Source of the DNA: Paenibacillus sp. 37
GTDB lineage: Bacteria; Bacillota; Bacilli; Paenibacillales; Paenibacillaceae
Direction: 5' to 3'
Length of the DNA: 64,000 nucleotides
NCBI RefSeq assembly: GCF_008386395.1
Contig: NZ_CP043761.1
Location: forward strand, 2,542,001-2,606,000
This document shows, one piece after another, positions 1-8,455 of this stretch (position 1 is the stretch's first letter; each line of letters opens with the position of its first letter). The notes under the pieces were generated by a model that saw nothing but the letters and a program-made list of their open reading frames with translations, did not search any database and had not been told where the DNA came from. The position numbers and the translations under genes were made by a program.

Positions 1-678
1 GGAATGGGCGTTGATGTACTCTATGTGGTGGAGTTCAATGAAGATTTCTCACGGTTGACGCCGCAACAATTCGTACACGACTTGTTGATTCCACTTCAAA
101 CACGAACAGCGGTGGTGGGTTTTGACTTCCGTTTTGGTCACAAGGGTGCAGGGGATGAACAACTTCTTCGTACTTTGGGAGAAGGAGAGATGACGGTGGA
201 AACCGTTCCTCCTTTCTTGTTAAATGGTGAAAAAGTGAGCAGTTCTCTCATTCGTGGCCTATTGAAGCGTGGGGAGATGGATGAGGCCAGTCAGTGGCTT
301 GGCCGACCTTACAGCATCAGAGGAACTGTCATTCACGGGGAGAAGCGTGGACGAACGATTGGATTTCCTACAGCCAACCTTGAACTCACGGATCATTACG
401 TTACCCCGTCGAAGGGTGTTTACGCTGTTCGTGTGCAGTATGGCGAACAGGAACTGCCTGGCGTAATGAATCTCGGTGTGAAACCTACGTTTCACGAAAG
501 CGGGATGAAACCTACGTTTGAAGTGCACCTGCTTGATTTTGATGGACACTTGTATGACCAGGAACTAAAGGTTGAGCTCGTTCACTATATTCGTGCAGAA
601 CGAAAGTTTGACTCCATTGATGCATTGATTAGCCAGATTCGTGAAGATGCATTAACTGCCGGCCGCCTGTTATCTTAA
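1..678 (+). CDS. ribF: Bifunctional riboflavin kinase/FMN adenylyltransferase, C-terminal part
   Basis: Makes FMN from riboflavin and then FAD from FMN in the cytosol. The reading frame is open from the first base, so the 5' end lies outside the window; about 225 codons remain of a family usually near 310, and the N-terminal HxGH nucleotidyl-transfer motif is missing. What is visible is the end of the adenylyltransferase domain with the SSSLIR motif (about residues 80-85) and then the complete riboflavin kinase domain, whose GRTIGFPTAN stretch carries the PTAN motif that binds metal and nucleotide. It lies directly upstream of rpsO, as in Bacillus. The family call is secure; only the true start is unknown. 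Confidence 0.95.
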   Translation, partial: GMGVDVLYVVEFNEDFSRLTPQQFVHDLLIPLQTRTAVVGFDFRFGHKGAGDEQLLRTLGEGEMTVETVPPFLLNGEKVSSSLIRGLLKRGEMDEASQWLGRPYSIRGTVIHGEKRGRTIGFPTANLELTDHYVTPSKGVYAVRVQYGEQELPGVMNLGVKPTFHESGMKPTFEVHLLDFDGHLYDQELKVELVHYIRAERKFDSIDALISQIREDALTAGRLLS

Positions 679-705
679 AGGCTCAGGATTAAATGCATGT
701 TTACA

Positions 706-735
706 TTTACTTTAACTAGGCAATTATGATATACT
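706..735 (+). promoter_or_regulatory. SigA-type promoter of rpsO
   Basis: TTTACT at 706-711 and TATACT at 730-735 are separated by 18 bases, and a TG one base before the -10 makes it an extended -10. It is about 100 bases upstream of rpsO and would give a leader of roughly 95 nt. Confidence 0.6.
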
Positions 736-742
736 GTACTAC

Positions 743-837
743 GTTGTCGATTGAGACAACATTAACCTTGGCTTGGTTGCTTGCTCTCACCGGCGGTGAC
801 GAGGCTAATGGCGATTATATTGAAGGAGGTGAACAGG
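743..837 (+). promoter_or_regulatory. rpsO leader, candidate S15 autoregulatory region
   Basis: The leader starts with a small hairpin, GTTGTC (743-748) pairing with GACAAC (755-760), then a GC-rich stretch up to the ribosome site GAAGGAGGTGAAC just before the rpsO ATG. S15 represses its own translation in many bacteria through leader structures that differ between lineages. I see structure here but did not match it to a known S15 motif. Confidence 0.35.
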
Positions 838-1107
838 ATGGCATTGACTCAAGAACGTAAACAACAACTGATCGACGAGCACAAAACTCACGAGTCCGAT
901 ACAGGATCTCCAGAGGTGCAAGTTGCTATCCTTACGGAAAACATCACAAGTTTGACAAACCACTTGCGTACGCATAAGAAAGACCACCACTCACGTCGTG
1001 GACTTTTGAAAATGGTAGGTCAACGTCGTAAGCTTTTGGCTTATGTGAAAAACAAAGATGTTAAACGTTACAGCGCACTGATCGAAAAACTCGGATTGCG
1101 TCGTTAA
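838..1107 (+). CDS. rpsO: 30S ribosomal protein S15
   Basis: An 89-residue primary 16S rRNA-binding protein of the small-subunit platform. The sequence is typical of the family from MALTQERKQ to the C-terminal EKLGLRR, with the conserved [12 protein letters not shown] rRNA-binding segment near residues 41-52. An in-frame open frame extends upstream to 781, but the ATG at 838 has the strong GAAGGAGG ribosome site and gives the standard length. It is followed by a long-stem terminator and then pnp, the usual rpsO-pnp order. Confidence 0.98.
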   Translation: MALTQERKQQLIDEHKTHESDTGSPEVQVAILTENITSLTNHLRTHKKDHHSRRGLLKMVGQRRKLLAYVKNKDVKRYSALIEKLGLRR

Positions 1108-1129
1108 TTATCGTACATGTTTTCAAAAT

Positions 1130-1197
1130 CAACCTGGCTGTTATCCGTCATTCTTTTGTCTAAAAGGACAAGCGGAACTTACAGCCGGGTTGTTTTG
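1130..1197 (+). terminator. Long-stem terminator after rpsO
   Basis: CAACCTGGCTGT (1130-1141) pairs with ACAGCCGGGTTG (1181-1192). Inside are two further nested stems (TCCG/CGGA and TTGTC/GACAA), followed by TTTTG. The bulged, long hairpin probably ends the rpsO message and could also be a processing site before pnp. Confidence 0.55.
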
Positions 1198-1230
1198 TAG
1201 ATGAACATGTTGCCATATATTTGTAGATGG

Positions 1231-1250
1231 GGCTCCGTGAGGAGCTTTTG
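1231..1250 (+). terminator. Short hairpin with T-run upstream of pnp
   Basis: GCTCC (1232-1236) pairs with GGAGC (1241-1245) around GTGA, followed by TTTTG. The five-base stem is weak, so it could be a minor terminator or simply structure in the pnp leader. Confidence 0.3.
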
Positions 1251-1366
1251 TTGTGCAGGTTAGCATGTTGAAAGTTCCATACATAGCTAATGAATGCAGG
1301 ACAAGCAGGAAATACTGTGAATATGCAGAATCCATTGAATTAGGAACGATTAAAAGGAGGGGTTTC

Positions 1367-3469
1367 ATGGAACAGCGTGTTGAAATGCAGCTTGGTGGAA
1401 GAAAGCTTACGCTTGAGACCGGGCGTTTGGCCAAGCAGGCTAATGCTGCCGTTAAGGTAACATACGGGGATACCGTGGTATTGTGTACCGTGACAGCATC
1501 AAGTGAGCCGAAAGATCTGGACTTTTTCCCATTAACGGTGAACTATGAAGAAAGATTGTACGCCGTAGGTAAAATCCCGGGAGGATTTATTAAACGTGAA
1601 GGCAGACCGAGTGAGAAAGCGATTCTTTCAAGCCGTCTGACAGACCGTCCAATTCGTCCTTTGTTCCCGGAAGGCTTCCGGAATGATGTACAAGTTCTGA
1701 ATATCGTTATGAGTGTAGATCAGGATTGCGAACCGCAAATCGCTGCAATGATTGGTACATCAGCAGCATTGAGCATTTCGGATGTTCCATTCAGCGGACC
1801 GATTGGTGGCGTGAAAGTGGGACGTATTGATGGCGAGTTCATCATTAACCCAACGATTGCACAGCTTGAAGTCAGTGATATTGAACTGGTCGTTGCAGGA
1901 ACCAAAAATGCCATCATGATGGTTGAGGCCGAAGCTAACGAAGTGCCGGAAGAAGTGATGCTCGAAGCAATCATGTTTGGACATGATGAGATCCAAAATA
2001 TTATTGCTGTAATCGAACAACTTGTACAAGTTGCTGGAAAAGAAAAAATGGCTGTTAAGTTGCGTACCGTTAATGCTGAAGTTAACAGCAGTGTGCGTGA
2101 ATTCGCGAGCGCTCGTCTGGTCGAAGCGGTTAAAATCGCTGAGAAGCATGCTCGTCAAGATGCAATCGATGTAGTGAATGACGAAACCGTTGCTCACTTT
2201 GAAGAAAAATATATTGAAAGTCCGGAATTGTTCAAAGACGTGAAGGAAGTTCTGCACGACATCGTCAAAGAAGAAGTCCGCCGTTTGATCACGCATGATA
2301 AAGTTCGTCCGGATGGACGTGGACTTGATGAAATTCGCCCAATTGAATGTGATACATCTCTGCTGCCACGTGCACATGGTACAGGACTGTTTACGCGCGG
2401 TCAAACGCAAGCACTTAGCGTTTGTACACTTGGTGCACTGGGTGATGTTCAGATTTTGGACGGAATCAGTCTTGAAGAAACGAAACGTTTCATGCATCAC
2501 TATAACTTCCCACCATTCAGCGTAGGCGAAGCGCGTCCATTGCGTGCTCCGGGTCGTCGCGAAATCGGACATGGTGCATTGGGTGAGCGCGCTCTTTCCA
2601 AAGTGATCCCTTCCGAAACGGATTTCCCGTACACGATTCGTTTGGTATCTGAAGTTCTGGAATCCAACGGATCATCATCTCAGGCAAGTATCTGTGCCAG
2701 CACTTTAGCTATGATGGATGCAGGTGTTCCAATCAAAGCTCCGGTTGCGGGTGTGGCTATGGGTCTGATCAAAGATGGTGACCATGTATCCATTCTGAGT
2801 GATATTCAGGGTATGGAAGATCACCTGGGTGACATGGACTTCAAGGTAGCAGGAACACCTGAAGGTGTAACCGCGATTCAAATGGACATTAAAATTGCTG
2901 GTATTAATCGTCAAATTTTGTCTGATGCATTGGCGCAAGCCAAAGAAGGTCGTATGCACATTTTGGGCAAAATGAACGAAATTCTGAAAACTCCACGTGA
3001 GCAGTTATCACAATATGCACCTAAAATTACAACGATGCATATCAATCCGGACAAAATCCGTGATGTGATCGGTGCAGGTGGTAAAATTATCAATAAAATC
3101 ATCGAAGAAACCGGTGTTAAAATTGATATTGAACAGGATGGACGTGTCTTTATCGCTTCTTCCAACCAGGAGATGAATGATAAAGCCAAAGCGATCATCG
3201 AAGGTATTGTGCGCGAAGTATTGGTCGGCGAGATTTATGTCGGCAAAGTAAAACGCGTAGAGAAATTCGGTGCATTTGTTGAAGTACTTCCGAACAAAGA
3301 AGGTCTGGTACACATCTCGCAACTGTCAACTGAACGTGTTGCCAAAGTGGAAGATGTTGTAGCTATCGGTGATTCCATTACGGTAAAAGTAACGGAAATT
3401 GACCCACAAGGTCGAATCAACTTGTCCCGTAAAGCAGTTTTGACTGCTGAAGCTCCGGCTCAATCCTAG
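1367..3469 (+). CDS. pnp: Polyribonucleotide nucleotidyltransferase (PNPase)
   Basis: A 700-residue phosphorolytic 3'-to-5' exoribonuclease that also adds 3' tails; in Bacillales it works with RNase Y and RNase J, both also encoded in this window. It has two RNase PH domains (about 10-145 and 310-540), the second with the catalytic [14 protein letters not shown] aspartates near 479-492, then a KH domain with [12 protein letters not shown] near 565 and a C-terminal S1 domain with [17 protein letters not shown]. The open frame starts at 1253, but the ATG at 1367 follows AAAAGGAGGGG and gives the usual N-terminus [14 protein letters not shown]. Confidence 0.98.
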   Translation: MEQRVEMQLGGRKLTLETGRLAKQANAAVKVTYGDTVVLCTVTASSEPKDLDFFPLTVNYEERLYAVGKIPGGFIKREGRPSEKAILSSRLTDRPIRPLFPEGFRNDVQVLNIVMSVDQDCEPQIAAMIGTSAALSISDVPFSGPIGGVKVGRIDGEFIINPTIAQLEVSDIELVVAGTKNAIMMVEAEANEVPEEVMLEAIMFGHDEIQNIIAVIEQLVQVAGKEKMAVKLRTVNAEVNSSVREFASARLVEAVKIAEKHARQDAIDVVNDETVAHFEEKYIESPELFKDVKEVLHDIVKEEVRRLITHDKVRPDGRGLDEIRPIECDTSLLPRAHGTGLFTRGQTQALSVCTLGALGDVQILDGISLEETKRFMHHYNFPPFSVGEARPLRAPGRREIGHGALGERALSKVIPSETDFPYTIRLVSEVLESNGSSSQASICASTLAMMDAGVPIKAPVAGVAMGLIKDGDHVSILSDIQGMEDHLGDMDFKVAGTPEGVTAIQMDIKIAGINRQILSDALAQAKEGRMHILGKMNEILKTPREQLSQYAPKITTMHINPDKIRDVIGAGGKIINKIIEETGVKIDIEQDGRVFIASSNQEMNDKAKAIIEGIVREVLVGEIYVGKVKRVEKFGAFVEVLPNKEGLVHISQLSTERVAKVEDVVAIGDSITVKVTEIDPQGRINLSRKAVLTAEAPAQS

Positions 3470-3508
3470 GATACCGAAGCGACAGGTTATAAATGGATAG
3501 ATTGAATG

Positions 3509-3542
3509 AAGAGACAGAATGTGAATTTCTGGCTCTTTTTTT
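3509..3542 (+). terminator. Terminator after pnp
   Basis: AAGAG-CAGAA (3509-3519, one unpaired base) pairs with TTCTGGCTCTT (3527-3537), followed by an uninterrupted T-run. Confidence 0.75.
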
Positions 3543-3586
3543 AACGTTTAAATATGTATAGCAAGGATGAAACCATGGCTTAGCAT

Positions 3587-3615
3587 TCATATTTTTGCCC
3601 TTGTCCTCATATGAT
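3587..3615 (+). promoter_or_regulatory. SigE-like promoter of ylxY
   Basis: TCATATT (3587-3593) matches the SigE -35 consensus kmATATT in full, and CATATGAT (3608-3615) fits the -10 pattern CATAnnnT, with the usual 14-base spacer. It places transcription of ylxY in the mother cell during sporulation. Assigned by pattern only. Confidence 0.5.
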
Positions 3616-3644
3616 GGGGACAAAGACGGCGGGAGGATGGAGCT

Positions 3645-4640
3645 GTGGGAAACCAATCCAAAAAGCTGGCGGCTGTTCTGGCGGGTGTGACTGCGGTCAT
3701 ATTGATCGGACAAGTTGGCAGTGTACGTACATACATTACGGAGATCCGTGATGGGCCAGGTACGCAAAATGCTTTTGACATGTTTAAGGAAGCAACGGGA
3801 GAAGATGCGCTGTTGTCTGCGATTCGGGATAAAGCGGCTGAAACGAAAATTGCTCCGGTGAATGCCAGAGTGGATCGGGTATGGAAAGCGATTCCTGGTT
3901 ATAATGGCATGGAGATTGATGTGGAAGCGACATACCGTAAGGCGCTGAGTGGAACGTTGAATACCAAAATAGCGTATGTCTACCGTCAGATTGAGCCGGA
4001 GATTCAGCTTAAAGATTTGGGTGCACATCCGATCTATCGGGGCAATGCAAACAAACCGATGGTTTCTTTTATGATTAATGTGGCCTGGGGGAACGAGTAC
4101 ATTAAACCGATGCTGGATACGCTTGATGCCGAGAAAGTGAAGGCTACTTTTTTTCTGGATGGAAGTTGGTTAAGCAAAAACGTTGAACTGGCCAAAGAAA
4201 TTCAGAAACGTGGGCATGAGATGTCCAACCATGCATATTCTCACCCTAATATGAGTCGATTGAGCGCAGAACGGGCCAAGCTGGAAATTAGCAAAACCCA
4301 GGATCTGCTCCATAAAACACTGGGTGTAGAGAATCGTTGGTTTGCTCCGCCTTCCGGTGACTTTAATCAGAAGACCGTTGACATTGCTTCATCCATGGGA
4401 CTGCAAACCGTGTTATGGACAGTAGATACTGTGGATTGGCGTAAGCCAAGCCCGGATGCCGTTGTTGCCAAGATTGCTAAAAATACCGAGGCAGGCACAT
4501 TGATTTTAATGCACCCTACAGCTGCTTCTTCGGGAGCTTTAAAGGGCATGATTCAATCCATACGGGCCAAAGGTCTGGTGCTCGGAACAGTAAGTGAGAC
4601 GCTGTCTTCTGAACGTGTAAATACCCCTGCGGTTGAGTGA
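3645..4640 (+). CDS. ylxY: YlxY-family polysaccharide deacetylase-like protein
   Basis: A 331-residue protein with an N-terminal membrane anchor or signal segment (about 8-26) and a NodB-type domain from about 135 to 315. Between them is a region of about 100 residues that I cannot assign. The second metal-site motif of the fold is present (HAYSHPNMSRL, near 196-206), as are FAPPSGDF, WTVDTVDW and ILMHPT. The first motif, which normally carries the catalytic and metal-binding aspartates (TFDDG type), reads SFMINVAWG, so those acids are missing and activity on glycan is doubtful. The GTG start follows GGGAGG. The position between pnp and mlpA is the same as in B. subtilis. A SigE-like promoter upstream suggests a spore-envelope role. 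Confidence 0.85.
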   Translation: MGNQSKKLAAVLAGVTAVILIGQVGSVRTYITEIRDGPGTQNAFDMFKEATGEDALLSAIRDKAAETKIAPVNARVDRVWKAIPGYNGMEIDVEATYRKALSGTLNTKIAYVYRQIEPEIQLKDLGAHPIYRGNANKPMVSFMINVAWGNEYIKPMLDTLDAEKVKATFFLDGSWLSKNVELAKEIQKRGHEMSNHAYSHPNMSRLSAERAKLEISKTQDLLHKTLGVENRWFAPPSGDFNQKTVDIASSMGLQTVLWTVDTVDWRKPSPDAVVAKIAKNTEAGTLILMHPTAASSGALKGMIQSIRAKGLVLGTVSETLSSERVNTPAVE

Positions 4641-4739
4641 ACGTTATTTTTTTGTTAATATCAAACAGTTGGAACCAAATGTCGATTTCAATTTCAAGGT
4701 TGAGATCAAGGCAATTATAGAGATGTAGGAGGGCCAACC

Positions 4740-6023
4740 ATGAAAAAAATTCAGCTGGGCAATGGCCTCAGAGTTGTCATGGAACAGATACCGACCTGCC
4801 GTTCTGTGTCTTTCGGAATATGGGTCAAGACAGGTTCGCGCAATGAGCAACCTGCAAGTAACGGAGTATCACATTTTATTGAACACATGTTATTCAAGGG
4901 AACAGATCGTTATGATGCCAAGGCGATTGCGGAGCAGTTCGATGCGATTGGCGGTAACGTGAATGCATTCACTTCCAAAGAATACACGTGTTATTATGCT
5001 AAAGTGTTGGATGAACATTTGCCGATTGCAGTTGATGTATTGTCTGATATGTTTTTCCGCTCCAAAATGGATGATGGTGAATTGATCAAGGAGAAAAACG
5101 TCATTCTGGAAGAAATCTCGATGTATGAAGATACGCCTGATGATATGGTTCATGATCTGATGGCCTTGGCCGCCTATGGTGAGCATCCACTCGCATACCC
5201 AATCCTGGGTACGGAAGAACGTCTCAAAGCGATGGATTCCAGTCATCTGCGTGCATATATGAAACAGCACTACACGATTGAGAACACGGTCATTAGTATC
5301 GCGGGTAATATTGATGACAGTGTAATCGATCTGATGGAGAAACATTTTGGTGCTTTTGATGTAAATGGAGTAACGGAAGCAGTCACGATGCCAGCCTTCC
5401 AAAGCGGACAGCTCTTTCACAAAAAGAAAACGGAACAGAATCATATCTGTATCTCGTTCCCAGGCTGTAAAATCGGAGATCCCCTGCAATTCGCTATGGT
5501 TGTTCTGAATAACGCCATTGGTGGAGGCATGAGCTCCAGACTGTTCCAGGAAATTCGTGAGAAACGGGGTCTTGCGTACTCCGTGTATTCCTATCATAGT
5601 TCTCATGCAGACAGCGGACTTTTCACGATATACGCGGGTACAGCACCAAAACAGACCAAAGAAGTGCTTGATCTGACCAAAGAGGTTCTACGCGACTTGG
5701 CTGTAAACGGCTTGTCCGAAGATGAGCTTCGTAAAGGAAAAGAACAGCTGAAAGGTAGCTTGATTCTGAGTTTGGAAAGCACAGGCAGTCGTATGAATCG
5801 TCTGGGTAAAAACGAACTCATGCTGGGCAGACACCATACGCTGGATGAAATGATCACCAAAATTGAGCAAGTGACCATGGACGATATTAACGCGGTACTT
5901 GATCTGATGTTTGCTGAACCTTTTGCACTTGCTATGGTTGGCGCTTCAGATAAGACGATCGCTGGATTGAGAAGGGATGATTTTGTTGCATTACGTTCAA
6001 ATACAGAAACTGCCGGGCAATGA
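4740..6023 (+). CDS. mlpA: M16 family zinc protease MlpA/YmxG
   Basis: A 427-residue processing-peptidase-type zinc protease. The inverted zinc motif HFIEH is at residues 45-49, and the third-ligand region [14 protein letters not shown] is about 75 residues downstream, so the active site is intact. The C-terminal half has the conserved [21 protein letters not shown] segment of the second M16 domain. The ATG follows GTAGGAGGGCC. In B. subtilis the orthologous locus lies between ylxY and the dipicolinate operon. Its 3' end overlaps the start of dut by about 40 bases. Confidence 0.93.
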   Translation: MKKIQLGNGLRVVMEQIPTCRSVSFGIWVKTGSRNEQPASNGVSHFIEHMLFKGTDRYDAKAIAEQFDAIGGNVNAFTSKEYTCYYAKVLDEHLPIAVDVLSDMFFRSKMDDGELIKEKNVILEEISMYEDTPDDMVHDLMALAAYGEHPLAYPILGTEERLKAMDSSHLRAYMKQHYTIENTVISIAGNIDDSVIDLMEKHFGAFDVNGVTEAVTMPAFQSGQLFHKKKTEQNHICISFPGCKIGDPLQFAMVVLNNAIGGGMSSRLFQEIREKRGLAYSVYSYHSSHADSGLFTIYAGTAPKQTKEVLDLTKEVLRDLAVNGLSEDELRKGKEQLKGSLILSLESTGSRMNRLGKNELMLGRHHTLDEMITKIEQVTMDDINAVLDLMFAEPFALAMVGASDKTIAGLRRDDFVALRSNTETAGQ

Positions 6024-6429
6024 AGATATTAAACTGCCTCAAAAAATGTCGGAGCTGGCATCCGGCTTTGATGTAGTAGCTGCACTTCAGGAAGATGTTG
6101 TATTGCAGCCGGGTCAGCGTACGCTGATTCCTACCGGACTTGCGATGGCAATGCCAGCTGGATTGGAAGCACAGATTCGTCCTCGGAGCGGACTGGCTTT
6201 CAAACATGGTATTACTTGCCTCAACACACCGGGGACCATTGATGCGGATTATCGCGGAGAAGTTAAAGTTCTGTTGATTAATTTGGGTCAGGAACCGTTC
6301 ACGATTGTACGGGGAGAGCGCATCGCACAGATCGTCTTCCAGACCGTGCCTGCGGTTGAATTGACGGAAGTGAATGAACTATCGGAAACGGTACGTGGTG
6401 AAGGCGGATTCGGTCATACCGGGAAATAA
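5983..6429 (+). CDS. dut: dUTP diphosphatase
   Basis: A trimeric dUTPase of about 148 residues that hydrolyses dUTP to dUMP. All five motifs are visible: [16 protein letters not shown], the [13 protein letters not shown] loop with the catalytic aspartate, GERIAQIVF and the C-terminal [11 protein letters not shown]-loop-like arm. The frame opens at ATG 5977, but the ribosome site GAAGGG (5971-5976) touches that ATG. The TTG codons at 5983 and 5986 have normal spacing, so a TTG start is more likely; I chose 5983. It overlaps the end of mlpA, which suggests translational coupling, and is followed by a terminator. Confidence 0.92.
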   Translation: MLHYVQIQKLPGNEDIKLPQKMSELASGFDVVAALQEDVVLQPGQRTLIPTGLAMAMPAGLEAQIRPRSGLAFKHGITCLNTPGTIDADYRGEVKVLLINLGQEPFTIVRGERIAQIVFQTVPAVELTEVNELSETVRGEGGFGHTGK

Positions 6430-6453
6430 GCAACGTAAATATACTCATTCTTT

Positions 6454-6485
6454 AGAGTCGTCCCTGACAGGGGCGGCTCTTTTTT
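6454..6485 (+). terminator. Terminator after dut
   Basis: AGAGTCGTCCCT pairs with AGGGGCGGCTCT (one G-U) around GAC, followed by six or more T. It separates dut from the sporulation-controlled spoVFA operon. Confidence 0.85.
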
Positions 6486-6524
6486 ACATTCGAGAAACGG
6501 AAGGAGGAATGCAATTATTGTTTT

Positions 6525-6553
6525 CACCCCCCTGTGGGCCCCTGCATACGATA
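6525..6553 (+). promoter_or_regulatory. SigK-like promoter of spoVFA-spoVFB
   Basis: CACC (6525-6528), 16 bases, then CATACGATA (6545-6553), a full match to the SigK consensus mACm-N16/17-CATAnnnTA. SigK control of this operon is known in B. subtilis. The +1 would fall near 6561, which rules out the in-frame upstream ATG at 6509 as the start. Confidence 0.65.
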
Positions 6554-6586
6554 AGGCATACATGTGGTGAAAGGAGTGACGTCCCG

Positions 6587-7486
6587 ATGCTGACCGGAGT
6601 CCGGATTGTAGTCCTGGGCGGAGATGCGCGGCAGCTTGAAGTCATTCAAAAGTGCGCTGAGCTGGATGCAACGGTAAGTGTAGTGGGTTTCGATAAAATA
6701 GAGCGTTCCATTCCAGGGATTGAGCACCAGGAACTGGAGGATGAAGTGTTTGCTTCCGCAGATGTACTGGTACTACCTGTCGTCGGTTGCGATGACCAGG
6801 GAAAAGTAAGTACTTCGTTCAGTGACACACCGATCTATTTGAAAAAGGAACATATTGCAGCATTACCGGAGCATTGTATTGTGTTCACAGGTATGGCAAA
6901 GCCGTTCTTGCGCGAACTTTGTCTTGAAAATGGGCTGCGACTTGTTGAAGTACTTGATCGTGATGATATTGCACTTTACAACTCTATTCCAACAGCTGAG
7001 GGAGCCATCGCCATAGCTATTCGGGAGACGGACTTCACAATCCATGGTTCGGAATGCATTGTGCTTGGCATTGGTCGAACAGGATTCACAATGGCCAAAA
7101 CACTGCAGGGACTTGGAGCAAATGTACGGGTGGGAATCAGGCGAGAAGAGGATGCTGCCCGCGCTACAATAATGGGCTGGAAGCCTTTCATGACAACGGA
7201 TTTGGCCGCTCAAACCGGGGAAGTTGACTTGCTTTTTAATACGATACCGACTATGATAATCACAGCACAAATCCTGTCCAGAATGCCGCAAAAGGCTGTC
7301 ATTATCGACCTCGCATCCGCTCCTGGCGGCTGTGATTTCAGGTATGCCGACAAACGCGGTATCAAAGCGCTACTTGCGCCTGGCCTCCCCGGCATTGTTG
7401 CTCCCAAAACGGCTGGCGGCATTATTGCCGACGCGTTGATCCGTTTGCTTTTGGAAGAACAGAACGCACGGGAGGTTAAATCATGA
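6587..7486 (+). CDS. spoVFA: Dipicolinate synthase subunit A
   Basis: A 299-residue NAD(P)-binding subunit of dipicolinate synthase, which oxidises the lysine-pathway dihydroxy/dihydrodipicolinate intermediate to dipicolinic acid for the spore core. It works with SpoVFB in the mother cell. A Rossmann motif LGIGRTGFTMAKTLQGLGA lies near residues 158-176. The start at 6587 follows AAGGAGTGAC and gives the family length (B. subtilis about 297). An in-frame ATG at 6509 also has an AAGGAGG but with no spacing, and it lies upstream of the predicted SigK start site. The stop overlaps spoVFB by four bases (ATGA). Confidence 0.95.
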   Translation: MLTGVRIVVLGGDARQLEVIQKCAELDATVSVVGFDKIERSIPGIEHQELEDEVFASADVLVLPVVGCDDQGKVSTSFSDTPIYLKKEHIAALPEHCIVFTGMAKPFLRELCLENGLRLVEVLDRDDIALYNSIPTAEGAIAIAIRETDFTIHGSECIVLGIGRTGFTMAKTLQGLGANVRVGIRREEDAARATIMGWKPFMTTDLAAQTGEVDLLFNTIPTMIITAQILSRMPQKAVIIDLASAPGGCDFRYADKRGIKALLAPGLPGIVAPKTAGGIIADALIRLLLEEQNAREVKS

Positions 7487-8079
7487 ACTGGCAGGGAAAA
7501 ACGGTAGGTTATGCAATTACGGGTTCTCATTGTACGTTTGAAGAGGTTATGCCGGTAATTAGCCGCTTCGTAGCTGAAGGTGCCAACGTCATTCCGATTA
7601 TTTCGAATTCGGTTCTGACGACGGATACACGCTTTGGTACGGCGCAAAATTGGCAAAAACAGTTGAAAGATATAACAGGTAATGATATCATTTCTACAAT
7701 TGTTGAAGCGGAGCCACTAGGGCCTTCCAAGCTGCTTGATGTGCTGGTTATTGCTCCATGCACAGGGAATACAACAAGCAAGCTGGCTAATGCGATGACC
7801 GACAGTCCAGTGCTAATGGCAGCCAAAGCGCAGATGCGCAATCAGCGTCCGCTTGTGCTCGCGATTTCCACGAATGACGGTCTGGGCTTGAATGCTGCGA
7901 ATATCGCCAAATTGCTCGTGGCTAAATACTTGTATTTTGTGCCATTTGGGCAAGACGATCCAGTGAAAAAACCAAACTCGTTAGTCGCCAAAATGGAATT
8001 GATTCCAGAGGCTTGCTGGAGTGCTCTTGAGGGCAAACAGTTGCAGCCGATGATTGTGGAGCGTTCTTCACAGGCTTGA
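7483..8079 (+). CDS. spoVFB: Dipicolinate synthase subunit B
   Basis: A 198-residue flavoprotein-fold subunit (UbiX/Dfp-like) that pairs with SpoVFA to make dipicolinate. The N-terminal KTVGYAITGSHCTFEEV and the APCTGNTTSKLANAMTDSPV segment near residues 90-109 are typical. It overlaps spoVFA by ATGA, so the two subunits are translationally coupled. In B. subtilis the next gene is asd; here a non-coding stretch of about 376 bases follows instead. Confidence 0.95.
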   Translation: MNWQGKTVGYAITGSHCTFEEVMPVISRFVAEGANVIPIISNSVLTTDTRFGTAQNWQKQLKDITGNDIISTIVEAEPLGPSKLLDVLVIAPCTGNTTSKLANAMTDSPVLMAAKAQMRNQRPLVLAISTNDGLGLNAANIAKLLVAKYLYFVPFGQDDPVKKPNSLVAKMELIPEACWSALEGKQLQPMIVERSSQA

Positions 8080-8455
8080 TGGAACAATGATTCGGTGACA
8101 ACGTTTATGCGCTTGGAGAAATGAAGAAGGGTTCGAGAGACAAAGAAAATCATGGGGGACGATATGCTGGATTGAACAGCTACTATGTCCACGTTCCTGT
8201 CTATAAGGCATTCCTGCTTGCGGGCAGTACAGGTTAAGCAAGCGGGAGAGGTCTATTGTGAATGTATGCGTCATGACCTCGCTAACAACCGCGACCTTTG
8301 ATTTGCGATTGTCCCAGACAATTACAAGAAAAAGGAGCGGCATGGAATGCCGTATAAAATGCTGAAATTATCGCATCAGAACGCTCCCTAGAGTGATCCA
8401 TTTGTTGATTTGACCCGTGTCCAGTCTTCTTGCGTACACAAATGGAGGAATAAAG
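8080..8455 (+). promoter_or_regulatory. Structured leader region before dapG; no asd gene
   Basis: No convincing long ORF lies between spoVFB and dapG. Hairpins seen include ATTGTC/GACAAT (8308-8322) and CGGCAT/ATGCCG (8338-8352), and TCCATTTGT (8397-8405) pairs with ACAAATGGA (8438-8446). The last arm overlaps the dapG ribosome site GGAGG at 8444-8448, so it could mask it. A possible mini-ORF is listed separately. I saw no resemblance to the lysine riboswitch. Confidence 0.4.
8347..8391 (+). CDS. Possible 14-residue leader peptide upstream of dapG
   Basis: ATG 8347 to TAG 8391 encodes a 14-residue peptide starting MPYKMLKL. AAAAAGGAG ends at 8337, nine bases upstream, which is good spacing. 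GGAGCG of this ribosome site (8334-8339) can pair with CGCTCC inside the ORF (8382-8387), and a second ATG at 8342 would give a 7-residue peptide in another frame. The position just before the stem that covers the dapG ribosome site suggests translational coupling or attenuation. The evidence is only the ribosome site and the context. Confidence 0.25.
   Translation: MPYKMLKLSHQNAP

Noticed and set aside
1760..2572. A 270-codon minus-strand ORF inside pnp
   Set aside because: It lies wholly opposite a highly conserved gene, has no ribosome site, and its composition (rich in Asn, Phe, His, Cys) is that of a reverse-strand shadow.
4890..5606. A 238-codon minus-strand ORF opposite mlpA
   Set aside because: Antisense shadow, no ribosome site.
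6509..6586. Upstream in-frame start of spoVFA at ATG 6509
   Set aside because: AAGGAGGA touches the ATG with no spacing, and the codon lies upstream of the predicted SigK transcription start; 6587 gives the family length.
8080..8455. A lysine riboswitch before dapG
   Set aside because: I could not match the conserved L-box segments, and the stems found are short and different in layout.
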